A DNA stretch of 64,000 bases from Paramecium sonneborni (lineage: Eukaryota > Ciliophora > Oligohymenophorea > Peniculida > Parameciidae). Position numbers and translations under genes: made by a program. The notes beneath the pieces were generated by a model. The model was not told where the DNA came from and did not search any database. It saw only the letters and a program-made list of their open reading frames with translations. The DNA lies in assembly GCA_905182985.1 (NCBI GenBank), contig CAJJDN010000032.1, positions 529,562 to 593,561 of the forward strand. The letters run 5' to 3'. This document shows positions 24,835 to 36,926 of this stretch, piece after piece (position 1 is the first letter of the stretch; each line of letters starts with the position of its first letter).

Positions 24835-25581
24835 ATGAAAGTGTCTGTTAAAATAAGTCTATAAAATAGTAACATACTACCAATGTATATTTAGATTCAT
24901 AGATAACATTATCTACTTTTCTACTATCAATAAATTCATGATGTACAAATTAATAAAAAAATTTAGCATTTTGATTCCTGTTAAGATAATAAGATTAATC
25001 AAATTTCCTTATAATTCAAAAATATCATATTACCATATCAAATACCTTTTGGAGTATTGGTTGATTTATATTACAGTCAAGATCCATTTACACCTATGGA
25101 ATTAATCTTAATATATTAAAAAGAAACTTATTTTATTGATTTAGAAGATGAAATAAAAAACTAAATCAAATTTAATCTAAAATAGGCTGCATTTGGACGT
25201 TATAATCATGAAGGATATGGTACTCCTCTAAAAAATTTAACATAATATATGTCAATAAATGATGAAAAATAAGCACTAAAGTAAATTAAGTCTTTTGAAA
25301 ACAAAGAAGATCTCTATAAATATTATAGGAAAATATTCGAAAGTCCTAAAACAAAAAGATTTTAACTTCCAATAAGAATTTATTTCAAAAAAGGTGGACA
25401 TTTCTAAACAGTAATTGAATTGAAAGACCAACAATAAACCATAGGTTAAGCTTTGGACACCAAGTTATAAGGAACAAAATACATTTTCAATGGATTACCT
25501 TTAAATATTAATATTCCAGCGTTAGACTTTTATGATTGCCTTTACTCAATCGATGGTTTTTGTTATTTTGTTTGTGAGTGA
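24835..25581 (+). CDS. ATG5: autophagy protein ATG5
   Basis: This is an intronless 248-residue protein. In other eukaryotes ATG5 is conjugated to ATG12 and, with ATG16, promotes lipidation of ATG8. The N-terminal ubiquitin-fold part contains the segment preceding the diagnostic IPFGVLVDLY at about residue 78 (family: YPIGVLYDLL). Then come FGRYNHEGYGTPLKNLTQYM, LPIRIYFKKG and the closing YIFNGLPLNINIPALDFYDC, corresponding to the IHGIEP...PLxWL ending. ATG12 acceptor lysine assignment is not obvious. The protein is slightly shorter than the yeast and animal ones. Sequence identity is low, so the call rests on motif order. Confidence 0.8.
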
Positions 25582-26499
25582 TTAATTTATTTGAATATTA
25601 AACTAATTGAAATAATTATCCATGAAATTAAGAATTTTACCTATAAAATATTGTAATAATAAATTCTCAGATTTATGGCTAACATTGTTTTTTGATCAAG
25701 TATTTCTTGTTATTTTATCATTTAAAAAACTCTTTTCTAATTTCAGTATCTATTACAATGGATAAATTAACATAATTTTCTTTATTTAGAATTGTGAATT
25801 ACCCATTTGTGTCTTATATTGCTATAACAATTCTAATTAATGATATAATAATATCCCTTTTTATTATTACAATATGAAAAAAAGATATAGGGATGTCTTA
25901 TAATGAGAGGAACAAATTATGCTTTCATTTTCAAAGATTAAATATTGCAACAATGATAGTCTACATAAAAAAGGCCAATAGATTTTTGATTAATTAAATT
26001 TTCAATATTGATATTAGAAACCTAATAAATTTAATAGATTATCTAAGATATAGCAAATATCAAAATTACAAGGTTAATAGCAGAAGAATCATATATAATT
26101 AATCTTTAAACTCCATATTGTTGAACATTGAATTATCTACTTACATTACCAAGATAAAGTCTTTTAACTTGATCACATCTCTTATAATTTAATAAATAAG
26201 ACTCCAAAACAAGGAGAAGATACATATTATCAATATAGGTTGAATTAATGAAAGGAATTACATTATTAAGTTCCAATCGTAAATATTCATTCAATCAATT
26301 AAAACTATACCACATTAATAAAATCACTATTTTACGTAATGTAAAAACTAGACAAATAGAAATCATTTTTGTTGAGGAATTAAAAACTCTATTTCTAAAT
26401 GTAAGGGGAATATTAATATTTTATGATTTAGATGTGGATGATATCCTTATTTATAATACATATGTATATAATATTAATTATTATTTAATATAATCTAAC
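25582..26499. other. spacer with a possible decayed gene on the plus strand
   Basis: Between two convergent genes lie about 900 bp with fragmentary protein-like stretches on the plus strand. Examples are QDKVFQLDHISYNLINKTPK near 26145-26210 and SNRKYSFNQLKLYHINKI near 26270-26325, in different phases with intervening TGA codons. No start, stop or intron set joins them. I read this as a relic, not a gene. Confidence 0.3.
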
Positions 26500-27029
26500 T
26501 CACTTTTTGCTTTTTGGAGTGCATAATTTTAAAGTCAATTGTCTTTATGAACTAGTCTATTCATAATTATCATACCTTTACAATTGTCTTGATTTTAATA
26601 CTTGTCTCTTAGTAGTATAAAAAGTTCTACGAAGAAAATCATTTTACAACGGTTCTTCAGCCATTTTGTTATAAGAACGTAAATTTAATAGAAAATTGAA
26701 TTTCTTTTAGTTTTGTAATTGCCCACCTTCATTGCATCTGCCATTTAAAAAACATTTTTACGTAATATAAAAATCTCTTCCAGAACCATCATTAGGATAA
26801 TGTTAAAATTTAGGTGTAATAGTAGGTAAACTCAGTTAAACTTCTTTCTTTCCTAATCCTGCTCTTTCATATACTCCATCAAAATGAGTTTGGCTATCCT
26901 TTAATAGGCCACCATTCGAATATTGAACATAATAGTCTCTGCCTTAATATTTAAATTCTATCTTATACCTGTTCCATTTGCATGATACCTTGTAAAGTAA
27001 CGAGGGTCAACACATTATACTGTGGACAT
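26500..27029 (-). CDS. 167-residue protein with two NGxGRD-type motifs, probable ciliary
   Basis: One 26-nt intron leaves 168 codons. The sequence contains two copies of the same short pattern. The first is NGTGRDYYVQYSNGGL near residue 20 and the second is NDGSGRDFYI near residue 75. A basic C-terminal half follows with LRSYNKM and RRTFYTTKRQV. I recall the DGSGRDxYI pattern from uncharacterised flagellar proteins of protists, so a microtubule-associated role is plausible, but this is memory and not evidence in the sequence. The start lies only 19 bp from the start of the divergent gene on the plus strand. Confidence 0.75.
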
Positions 27030-27048
27030 ATTATTATTAATATTAATT

Positions 27049-28729
27049 ATGGGGTGCATTAGTGCCAAAGATGTACAATAATCTATCAATAAAAACATCT
27101 ACAATAATATGAGGTAAATTAACATCATTGCATTTGACTAAGTAATTTTAAAATATTCATTCTTTATTAGCTTTTTTTATTACAATCCCAATGTCTAAGA
27201 GATCTTGACCAATTACAAAATAAAGTGATTTCAAGAAGAATCAACCTAATTAATATTACTAAAGCACATCTACTAAACAATCCAAAACTTACTGAAGCTT
27301 ATAAATTATGGACTTGGGGAGTTTCACTTTGTAATAAAGGAAATTCAAAAGGTATGAATGTACATTTCAGTTTCAACAATCCACAAGAATCAATTGACAA
27401 AACTCCCACTTTTATTTACAATCTAGGATCTTGTAAAGAACTTAGATTCCATTGGTTTGCTATCATTCTTAAAGAATACATCGAATATATATACAATGCA
27501 AAAATATAATTCCCATAAGATCGTCTCAAAGCAAAAGATATTTATGATAAATTAAAGACAATGAAAGAACAAACTTCAATTTATTTAAACAATCTTTCTC
27601 CAAATGAAAAAATTGAAGCTTTTGCAAATATTGAATACAATATGAACAAAATATAAAAAGGACTGTTTAATGCTGATCAGTTTTATGAGAACTTAAAAGA
27701 ATTAGAGTAAGAATTGGAAACTGTTATAGAAAAGAGTTTTTAATATGAAAATGAAGCAGATTAATGGGGTAAAAAGTTATATAGAGATCTTGATGTTATT
27801 CCTGTTGGTGAGGATTCTTTTAGAATGAGAGCCAAAATGAATAGTTTAGTTTTATTGTATCATCCAGGAAAAAAGAGAACTTAAGAAGAAGAAGATTATT
27901 ATTATAATATTAAATTGGAACGATCTAAAATTAAACCTAAAATATTAAATAATGATGAAGATGATTAAGTTAAGAAATTTAATTTTAAAATAAAGTGGAC
28001 AGGATGTTCTTCAGTTGATAGAAAATGGAGTGAAATCTCATTTATTTTAGAAGAACATAACGAATAAATAAAATAGATTAAATAAATAAGGAATAAAATA
28101 CGTTTTGAATTATAAACTTATAAGTATGAAGATGACAATTTAATTGTGGCCTGGAAAATTTATTGCCTGTCATTATTGACTGAATTAAAGGATGTAAAGA
28201 TTACATTAAACATAAGTGATTAGGAATCACCTTAGAAAATTGTAAAAAATTAGATAGTTCTAAATCAGAATTTAGAACTTCAATCTAAACTATTCAGTGA
28301 ATATTTCTTTATAATAAGACCTTCAAAGTAGAAATAATTATAGGAATACTGGAAAAAATTAGATTTTGATAAATAATGGATTTAAGGATCATTTATGAAT
28401 GATGATCAATTCAAAATGATGCATCACTAAAATTAATATAACATGATGACAAATCAAGCTAAAAATATTTATGAGTTCACTTCTTAAAATTAAGTTAATT
28501 AAGCCATCTATATGAAAAGTGATTTTATTTATTAAATAATATAGAATACATGAAATTAGAAGAAGAAGCAAAAGAATTGTTTAGAAATGGAAAAGTTATA
28601 TTTGAAGAAATGGAAAAACTCTATGAATAGTATAAAATAGATAAAGATGTTGATAAATTAATGAAATAGTAATTAAGAAGTGATGATATTATTTTAAAGA
28701 AAAAATCTAAACTTTCCAAATATAATTGA
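27049..28729 (+). CDS. 541-residue protein with an MGC N-myristoylation/palmitoylation signal
   Basis: The model removes introns of 29 and 26 nt and has 542 codons. The start MGCISAKD carries Gly2-Cys3 and a serine at position 5, the classic dual-acylation signal, so membrane attachment is expected. The body is largely helical (LFLLQSQCLRDLDQLQNKV, a Glu/Lys-rich middle) with an internal region containing HPGKKRTQEEEDYY, then a beta-rich-looking section around WTGCSSVDRKWSE. The end is a basic coiled coil. No family is recognised. The strong acylation signal argues that 27049 is the real start even though the divergent gene begins 19 bp away. Confidence 0.75.
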
Positions 28730-28902
28730 TTATTTCATTATATATTTAGAACCTAATTAAAATATAGATAAATTAAATTTTTTAAGGAAAAATTGCAGTT
28801 ATAATTGTTAAAAACCATTAGACAAGGTCATCAAAATTAATTATTGACGATTTACTTTAAATAATTTTTACTTATTCAAACTCTTTTCAACTTCAAAATA
28901 AG

Positions 28903-29043
28903 ATGAAAGTTCAACAATTCATTAAAAACTTAATTATGATTGAATCTGAGATTAGTAGAACTTTGGAATAACATTAAGAATTTTGGATAAGTTTCCAATA
29001 ATGTATGTATTTTTTAAGGAGTTGGTTATCTATCAATTTATGA
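28903..29043 (+). pseudogene. short relic resembling part of ciliate PAS/Tmc-like proteins
   Basis: A 46-residue frame (SEISRTLEQHQEFW near its middle) resembles a helical segment I associate with the large PAS membrane-protein family represented at 17091-21934. It has neither flanking coding sequence nor splice sites. It lies in the 600-bp spacer between two convergent genes, which otherwise holds nothing I can support. Confidence is low because the match is to a short helical pattern. Confidence 0.25.
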
Positions 29044-29329
29044 TAAGTAAATTATTATGCTATATTTATTCACAAATTATTTTATTTATTTTTATCTTTA
29101 TCAAATCAATTTTAAAGGAATTTTAATTTTACTTTGTAGATATAAAAATAAATTGAATCTTTAAATTAAAAAGCATTAAAATAAATAAAAGTGCTATTTT
29201 AACTTGAAGCATGAGTGATTAAACAATTCTTACTAGCTTAGTTTTTCAATTTAATATATATAATATAGAAAAATTAATTATGATTATGGATTAAATAAAG
29301 AATAATTTAATAATTATTTACTATTTATA

Positions 29330-31444
29330 TCATTTGGTAATATTTAACAGAGATATTTTATTTTTTCCCATCTATCCTGTTAATAATCTTCTCCTCTTAA
29401 TTAAATGGATAGCAAATTACACATTATCTAAATATGGATTGTAAACTTACCGGCTTTTAAGTAATACCATATTAATAAATTTAAGATAGGTATTGGAATG
29501 GTTACATTATTTGAATTAATATTGATTTCACAACAATTCATCATAGTTTAGATAAAATTCCAAGCCTAATTCATATTATTGTTATGTAGATTAAGTGCTG
29601 CCATATTAAAATAATAAATTGCTTTTGGTCCATAATTTGCAAAACATGTTGTTTGAATTCCAATCAGATTTCTACATTAAAATTATAAATTGCTATTGAT
29701 AAATTTATTTAAAAATTATTGCACATTATTATTATTTATAAAAATAACAGCATCTTTAACTTTTTATATTTAAATATTAGCTTCTAAAACATATTAAATA
29801 ATTATGTATTTATTATTATCTGATAGAGCGTATTCTAGAGCTTCTTTGCCTTAATATAATGCTAAATTATAATCTCCTCTACATAGAAAAGCATAGGTTA
29901 AAAATACAATTGATGATTCAAATATTTAAGTACCAAGAATTTATAATTGATCTTAATCTAAAAGAATTATTTCTTCTCTTTTTTCTTTTTTTGATAAGAT
30001 TATTGCATTACGGAAAGATCTCTAATAGGTTTTATTTAACTTACTTTATTGCATTGTTTAACAACTCTTTGTTGGCTTTAGATTAAACAAATTTGTTATC
30101 CTCATTCTTTTAGTCTATTTTGTAAAATTAATCCTACATTTCTTCATCGGCATCACTATAAATTTCTCTACTTTGAAGAATGAGTTTTTTTGCTTCATCT
30201 TAAACACTTAATTGAGAATGATCTTCTGAAATCTCATATAATTCATTTCTTTCAGGCATAGATTCATGATATATTTGAATTAAACATACTCCTCTATTAT
30301 ACCAAAACTTTGCACTCTAATTACATAAGTCTTGTAGTTAATTATATATATTAAGTGCTTTTTGATATTATTAATCCATAAATAAAGCATCTGCTAAATT
30401 TTAATACATTGCATATAATCTTTATTTTACATTAGTCATAACTATCCCTTCGTAAAGATTCAATTATTATTAGACTAATTTGGTTTAAGAAATTGCTTTA
30501 TGAAAATAAATAGCTGCAAGTGCATATTTTCCTAATTTAGCATGGACACATCCAAAATTATTATAAATTTAAGCTAAATAAAGGTACTATTTGGTTTGGG
30601 TGAATTCTAAGTTTTATTGATTTTGTATTTCAGATTATGGATTAATCATTTTAATACATTTTTAGACATTATCATTCAAGTTCAAATGCTTTTAGGCTTT
30701 CAAGAACTTGAAAATCATTTATGCGTGTAATTTTAAATAAGGTTATATTTCTTATGAAAAAGTAGGGATTGAATTTTAAGTAATTCCATTTGGTTGATCT
30801 AATTAAAATAAATAGTTTTTAAATGATGATTCTAGATTTGCTAGTTATTTTTTCCAATCCTTTGAATTAGACAACATGTAAAAGCGAAATTTAATTACAT
30901 TAAGTAGAAAGAGGAATTCTTCTTTACAAAATGTGTTTGGATGTGAATCTGGATAAGGCAAATCTGAACCTATTAAAAGTGAAGTGTAGATTTATTAGGT
31001 TTGTTATTATTGTTAATCTTCAATCTGATTAGTTTTAGGATTTTTTTATTATAATGATTTTAAGGTATCTTCAGAAGATAGTTTTTTATATAATTCGCTT
31101 GCATAAACATATTCTTATAATTGAAATGATGTTTCTACTAATAGTAGATTGACTTTAATATTTAGGTAAATGTCAAGATTATAGCCGTCTTTCAATAATT
31201 TCAAGAGATTGTGTGCTTGCCTAATCTTACCACTTAAGAATAACATGATTGCTTTATTGTATTGTAAAATACTATCATCATCTTATTTCTTTTCTAAAAT
31301 GATAAATTGGCTTAAATAATTACTTTTTTATGTTGAGGGTTTTTTTATTTCATCAATGATTTCATCTAATTTAGAAATACAAGTATTGGCATCCTTAGTT
31401 ATATTGTATTCACAAAGTATGATATTTTCATTAATTTAAACCAT
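29330..31444 (-). CDS. CNOT10: CCR4-NOT complex subunit 10 (TPR protein)
   Basis: This is a 690-residue TPR-repeat protein. In animals CNOT10, with CNOT11, forms the N-terminal module of the CCR4-NOT deadenylase. Two introns (19 and 23 nt) give 691 codons. Diagnostic parts are ILQYNKAIMLFLSGKIRQA early, YNNFGCVHAKLGKYALAAIYF in the middle (family: NNLGCIHF....LGIFYFKKAL), and FNMAALNLHNNNMNQAW near the end. ATG at 31444 is the first in-frame Met. A 31-nt intron could extend the gene to ATG at 31523, adding 16 residues. A truncated second copy of its 3' end lies at 50263-50640. Confidence 0.88.
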
Positions 31445-31611
31445 TGACTGATTTTGATCAGATTGTTCTTTAAGTTACTTAAATTTCTATAATTCCCTAG
31501 ACTTAAATTGTAGATTACTCCATAGATTCTTTGTAATGTCCTTCTCCAAAATGTTTGAATGAATTTTATAAGATTGCAAATGATTATGCCATAAATTATA
31601 AACAAATTATT

Positions 31612-32722
31612 TCAAAAATCTCCCTAATCTATTTGAGTTCCAAACATAGCATATTATAAAAGACCGCTTCCAATCAAATATAAACCAAACCCTCTATACA
31701 AACCTTTAATTCCTTCTTCTTGGGTAATCAATCTCAAAGCATGTATAGGACCAGAATACCTTATTGGAATCATTCCCGGTAATGTAGACTAAAGTTATTA
31801 TTATATATTTTAATACTTAACAATGCAATCTTCTAAGAATAGTTAGAAAAGGATAAGATATTAAATTATAGGAAAGGTATAAATAAATCATCTAAAATTA
31901 TTCTAATTTTTTAGAAAATTAAATAGGCACTTAAACAAAAAATATTAAACAATTTTTATATAAATAAGTAGTAGATCCTTAAAAATAATCTTTTTTATGT
32001 CTAACATGTTTTTTAAATGCACTCAATAAATTCTTATACAAATAAAAATTAGGCAATCTATTTTACAATATAAATCTTGATTAAAATAACATAAATGGAT
32101 TACTAAGTATATCAGAAACAGTTGCCAATCCCAAAATAGTAGCTTAACGTAATAATTAATTTCCTTCATGCCACATAACTCCTAATTTAAAATCTAGATC
32201 AGACAATAATTTAATCTTCAAATGACTATTAGTCAATAAATGAATAATGCCAATTAAATTACCTTTATAAAAAGCTTACCAACCTTAATTAATCAATCCC
32301 TATACTGCTTCACGATAAGTAGTATAAATAGGAGCTCTAAATGGTTTATTACTTCCAACAGCACCACTCTTTATCAATAATTCAAATTTTCTCTTTTCAT
32401 GAGGTTAGATATCTCTGGTTGTTTTAACCAATTATGTCGATGTTTTTGTTCCTGATTCTTCTGCTAAATCTCCGTATTTATTTTAATGTGGAATAACTGA
32501 CAGTTGTAATGATGTATAAATTGTAGTCAATGGAGCAACCAATGTTGTAACTATTGATTAAGTAAAGTAATTGATCCAAAAATGCTTGTTAGTTTCTATC
32601 TCTATTTATTTAAGAGTTTGTTCATTGATGAAAAGATTTGGATCGATGCTTTTTTTCACACTATCTTATATTGATTAATTGTCTTTGTTTGAAAGAAATT
32701 ATGAGAAATCTTTACCACTCAT
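31612..32722 (-). CDS. mitochondrial carrier (SLC25) family protein, SLC25A46-like layout
   Basis: This is a 360-residue protein, with one 28-nt intron. The acidic, Gln-rich N-terminal extension is unusual for nucleotide or keto-acid carriers. Carrier repeats show VAPLTTIYTSLQL, then AVQGLINQGWQAFYKGN, then PFLTILRRLHCQ followed after the intron by LPGMIPIRYSGPIHALRLI, EEGIKGLYRGFG and a final hydrophobic segment. The PxxTxxxRLQ and EGxxGLYRGFG elements are those of SLC25 proteins. Several signature Pro-x-Asp/Glu-x-x-Lys/Arg positions are degenerate, and with the long N-terminus this suggests an SLC25A46/MTCH-like non-transporting member. The subfamily is uncertain. Confidence 0.8.
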
Positions 32723-32754
32723 TATTTATAATTATATGAATTCATCATCTTATC

Positions 32755-33158
32755 TCAGAAATTTTGTTATGCTTATTCAAATTATCCTTTTACTACTCTT
32801 GGAACTTCCAATTTCACTTCAATTACTCTTTTAATCAACATATCAACAACTGCTAATTTATTGGCTTCATAATCTGCATAAATCTTATCTATTTCTGCTT
32901 TTGTTCTTCTTTCTAATTCTTCTTCCTCTTTTGTTGATCCAAAACGCTTTAATTAATATTTATTATTACTCTCAAAATTTCTTAATTATATCTTGTTTCT
33001 TCTTCTCTACGAAAGACTGCAATTTCTTAATCAGCTGCCACTTTGGCTTCCTTTATTTTTTTTTCTCTTTCCTTTTAAGCTGCCTTAATAATATTATTTG
33101 CTTCATCTTCAGCCTTTAATAATTCATCTACAGCCCAGTTCTCTCTTCCTTCAGCCAT
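32755..33158 (-). CDS. V-type proton ATPase subunit G
   Basis: This is a 126-residue protein after removal of one 23-nt intron ending AAG. Subunit G is a peripheral-stalk helix of the V1 sector. The N-terminal region shows the conserved VDELLKAEDEANNIIKAAQ, which corresponds to the family pattern (QLLxAEKxAxxxVxxAR), followed by KEREKKIKEAK. The C-terminal half is an extended basic/acidic helix. Length is standard. Only 32 bp separate its stop from the start of the carrier gene. Confidence 0.9.
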
Positions 33159-33217
33159 TGTGTGATATATAATTTATTAAATGATTTAATAAAAAATGTT
33201 TATCCAATATTTCATTA

Positions 33218-35144
33218 TCATTAATGACTCAACTGCTATCCTTAGGGTCTCATTTAATCAATTTCAAATGGTCTCTACAAACATTCTTAATCTCCTTCTA
33301 TTGTAATTTTCTATTATTAATGAGTATAAAATGTGATTCTCATTTATTCAGGCATTTTTATGGATTGAATTAAAAAGTTCTATAATTCTCTTGGGATACT
33401 TGGAGTAGGTCCACAAATTTTAAGTGAAGCACCTTAAAAATCACATTCTGAGAAGGCTTAGAAACACATCTCATTTTATTAAACTTCTAACAAATCAGCT
33501 TATGGAATGTTTTGATTTTCATTATCTTCTGAATCTGAATCTGAATCTGAATCATCTGTTGATTAATCGAATTCTATTGAATCTGATTATTAATCATTAA
33601 TTTCTTCATAGAACTCTTATTAATTTAATTCTTCTGGTAATTCTTCATATTCATATTCATAGATATATTCATACTCTCCAAATTCATCATCATCATCAAC
33701 TTCATCATATCCATATTCATAAACATATTCATACTCTTCAGAATCTATTTATTGATTTGACTTTTATGAACTATTCAACTTAGATTTCAATTAAATAAAA
33801 GATATATCATCATCTTTTGGTAATGGAGTACATGCATACTTTTCTTGATCTTAAGTTTTAGTTTTATCTATAACGGATATAATTTCATTAAATAATTCTT
33901 CAGGTCCTTTGCTTGTTATTATCATAAAGTAATAAATAGACTTTACCTTTTCAATTCCTTCTAATATATCATATACTAATAAAAATAAAGATATTATTAC
34001 ATTCAGGTGTTTGTGTTCTCAATTATCTTTTAATTCCATTGTACCCTGGTTCTATTATTAAAGCACTATAGAGCTTTTAATCACCAATTTTTATTGATTA
34101 AAATGCTCCACTATATCCTCCAGAATGAAAGTCAAAATCTTTGATATTACATTTCAATGCTAATTAAGCCGTTATAGAAACAAACTTTTAATTTTTAGGT
34201 GAGATAGTTGTCAATAACATACCATTTACAGCTTTTTCAAGTGATCTAAAATTTTTGTCTGTTTATAAAAATGGATCTAAATTTTTAGGATTAAAATACA
34301 TTTAGTAAATAGAACCTATGTCTTTCCTCCTTAAGAATATGTACACATTTTCTTTTAGCATTAAATTTTAAGAACTGGAAGATCAGACAATGCTTCAGCT
34401 AGACTTGAGATTGTAGGTGGCTTACAAAAGAATTATTCACACTTTTCTTAATGATTAAAATCTATTTACTTCCTTTATTAATCTCATCCATTATTCCATA
34501 AATTCCTTATAAAAATGATTCATCAGCAGTGAAATCACTATTAGTTCCTGTTTCTAATGTTGCAAATACTATAATCACACATTTCTTTGAAAATTGTAAA
34601 CCAGTAAACTCTTATAATATTAACATTTTACTGATTGCATAGTTTCCTTTTCTTCTTTAAATAATTCTCTTTTCATTTCTTATTTATCACTTAATACAAT
34701 CTAATGTATTGCATATTTTTTATCTCCCTCTATTATTGTTTTTAAATAAAATGCTTTTGGTATTTGAGCCTATTTGTACTATCTTTTCAAACTTGTTTTG
34801 ATATATGTCTATATAATATTTTCTTGAGATTTCTCCACAACAAATATATAAATTCCATTCTAAATTGAACTATAATGAACTGAATTTGTTCCAAAATAAT
34901 CTTTTCCCTCTTTTAAACTATCCATTGTTTATTTATGAGTCTTCACAGAAAATCGAACATCTCCTTGAAAACTCACATATCGTTCTTTGCTTGTATCTAT
35001 TGGTAATGGATCACCACCAATTAATCCTATCATCTCAATATTAGCACAATTATAGATTTTAGCTTCAGGTCCAGCTGACATCTCTACTCCTACTACTGTG
35101 AGTACCAATAAAAACTATACAAAAGCCGTTTTAATTATAATCAT
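33218..35144 (-). CDS. secreted acidic, tyrosine-rich protein with a C-terminal crystallin-like segment
   Basis: Four introns (23, 27, 25 and 25 nt) give 608 residues. The N-terminus from ATG at 35144 is a signal peptide (KTAFVQFLLVLTVVGVEMSA, likely cleaved around residue 24), so the protein enters the secretory pathway. The middle is a globular region I cannot assign (IYNCANIEMIGLIGGDPLP at its start). Near residues 460-520 comes a repetitive acidic/aromatic tract built of EYEYVYEYGYDE-like units, then a Ser-Asp run. The last 80 residues (SECDFQGASLKICG... then SIKMP) resemble one beta/gamma-crystallin unit. That family call is tentative. Confidence 0.7.
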
Positions 35145-36926
35145 TATTATATTATATTTTTGCCTGATTTCCAATCTCTTTTTGTTCCACTCAACATTAT
35201 GCTCTTTATCGTTTAATCGCCCCTCTAATCTTTACCATAATCCCCTTTTATACAATTGCAATCCACTAAATCAACTCAGTTATGTTTAAATTTACTCTCC
35301 TGCCAACTATATACAAGATTACATTTATACTACTATGTTTTACATCAAGCCTAAAGTTATTTACAATATACTAACTTCACTTAATCATCAAAAAAATTAT
35401 CCAAATCTAAAACCTAAATATCACTTTTTTATAATTTTAGATTTTCATAATCGAATTACTCCAAATATTATATTTCACTTCCTAACTAATGTCTTTGCAA
35501 TCGAAATTCAATTATATAAAAACATTTTTACTCTTCGCTTATATTCCTCTGTTTTAGAGATAGTTCTTTTTACAGAATGAATAATTAATAAATTATTATC
35601 ATTCTTCTTCTATCCATTATTAGACCATCTTGATTTTAGATATTTTTTATTACTTTTTTTGAGCAAACATGCTTTATTAGAGTTCAAATTTGGATTATAA
35701 TAATATATATAATGACAAAAAATCAATTCTTTATTTTACTTTCTAGGTTAAAAAAATCCCTTGGAAAATGTTTATTATTCACTATTTTTATTTTTTCATG
35801 TTTGGCTGACGGTTTCAAAAATCTCTATCTTAAATCCTGTGTTGATAAACATAACAAATCTAACAGTTTCTCCTAACTTATTTTATTTATTGATATTATT
35901 ATGGATTCTTTTGATTTCACTTTAGAATGGTCACTAAAACTCACTTTTTGCAAATTTATTAAAGACTTTTTTTTTGTAACAGCTTCTTTTACAAAACTCT
36001 TTTGCTTTTTTTAAATCTCTTCCAAATCACCTTCAGTTCTAATTATCCTATGCATTCCAAAGTTATTTTACATATTATAAAATTAATATATAATCATTTT
36101 AAAGCATTCATTTACTTTATCAAGTAATTTAGATTAAATGGAAAATTTGGACCTTAAAATCGAGTTTTTCTAGAATTTCTTTTTGGAACAATTATTTATC
36201 CAACTTCAAAATTAAATCTCTATATTGCAGATTTTTATCTCGTTTAAATTTATTTCATTTTTCTTTAAGGTGTAAAACTCGTTCTAGTTCTTTACACACC
36301 TACAAAATTATCAATTGGTTCAAAAAATTTCCTTTTCAAAATCGATATTGCTAATTTAGGTTCTTTACTCAAACTTTTAGGAGCAAGTGTATTTTATAGT
36401 TGATATAAGTCCATAATTAATATTATTGATATTAAATCAATAAATAATCAAAAGTAGAATAAATATCGTTTCTCTTATTCAAAGTATGTTTTTATTATTT
36501 GACCAAAAGTTAGAAACAGAAACACACTTTTTGAAAAATAAATTTTTAACAACTCAATATTTAAAAATAAAATAAACTATAAAGTTCAGAATTCCACAAA
36601 TTATTAATTCTTATCTAAAAAAGAAACATAATTTCAGAAAAATACTTTAACTCCATCCAATATTTGCATATTTTCCCTTAATTAAGTTTGATCAATCATG
36701 TATATAATCCAATAAAAATTAATTTATCATTTTTATTCATAATTTTAAAAAATAAAATTAAAGAATTTTAAATAATTTTTTTTCTTATTTTCTCTAAATT
36801 TGCCTTTTTGTTTTAAATGCCATTTTAAATTAAATCCCAAATCATTAAAGGCAAATAATGTTAAATCAATTTTAAAATATTCAACATCTTTCAATTTTTG
36901 AGACTCTTTATTTTCTTTATATATTT
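35145..36926. other. pyrimidine-biased spacer with long TGA-free frames
   Basis: This 1.8-kb stretch is low in G on the plus strand. One frame is open from ATG 35712 to TGA 36957-36959 (415 codons) and another from ATG 36050 to TGA 36401-36403 (117 codons, more protein-like, for example KFGPQNRVFLEFLFG). A third at 35098-35580 overlaps the signal-peptide exon of the gene on the opposite strand. Because TGA is rare when G is rare, such frames are expected more often here. None has a domain or splice structure, so I do not call genes. Confidence 0.35.

Noticed and set aside
35098..35580. A 160-codon plus-strand frame beginning with a hydrophobic segment
   Set aside because: It overlaps, on the opposite strand, the signal-peptide exon of the gene at 33218-35144, uses almost no reassigned stop codons and lies in G-poor DNA where TGA is rare. 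I regard it as a chance frame.
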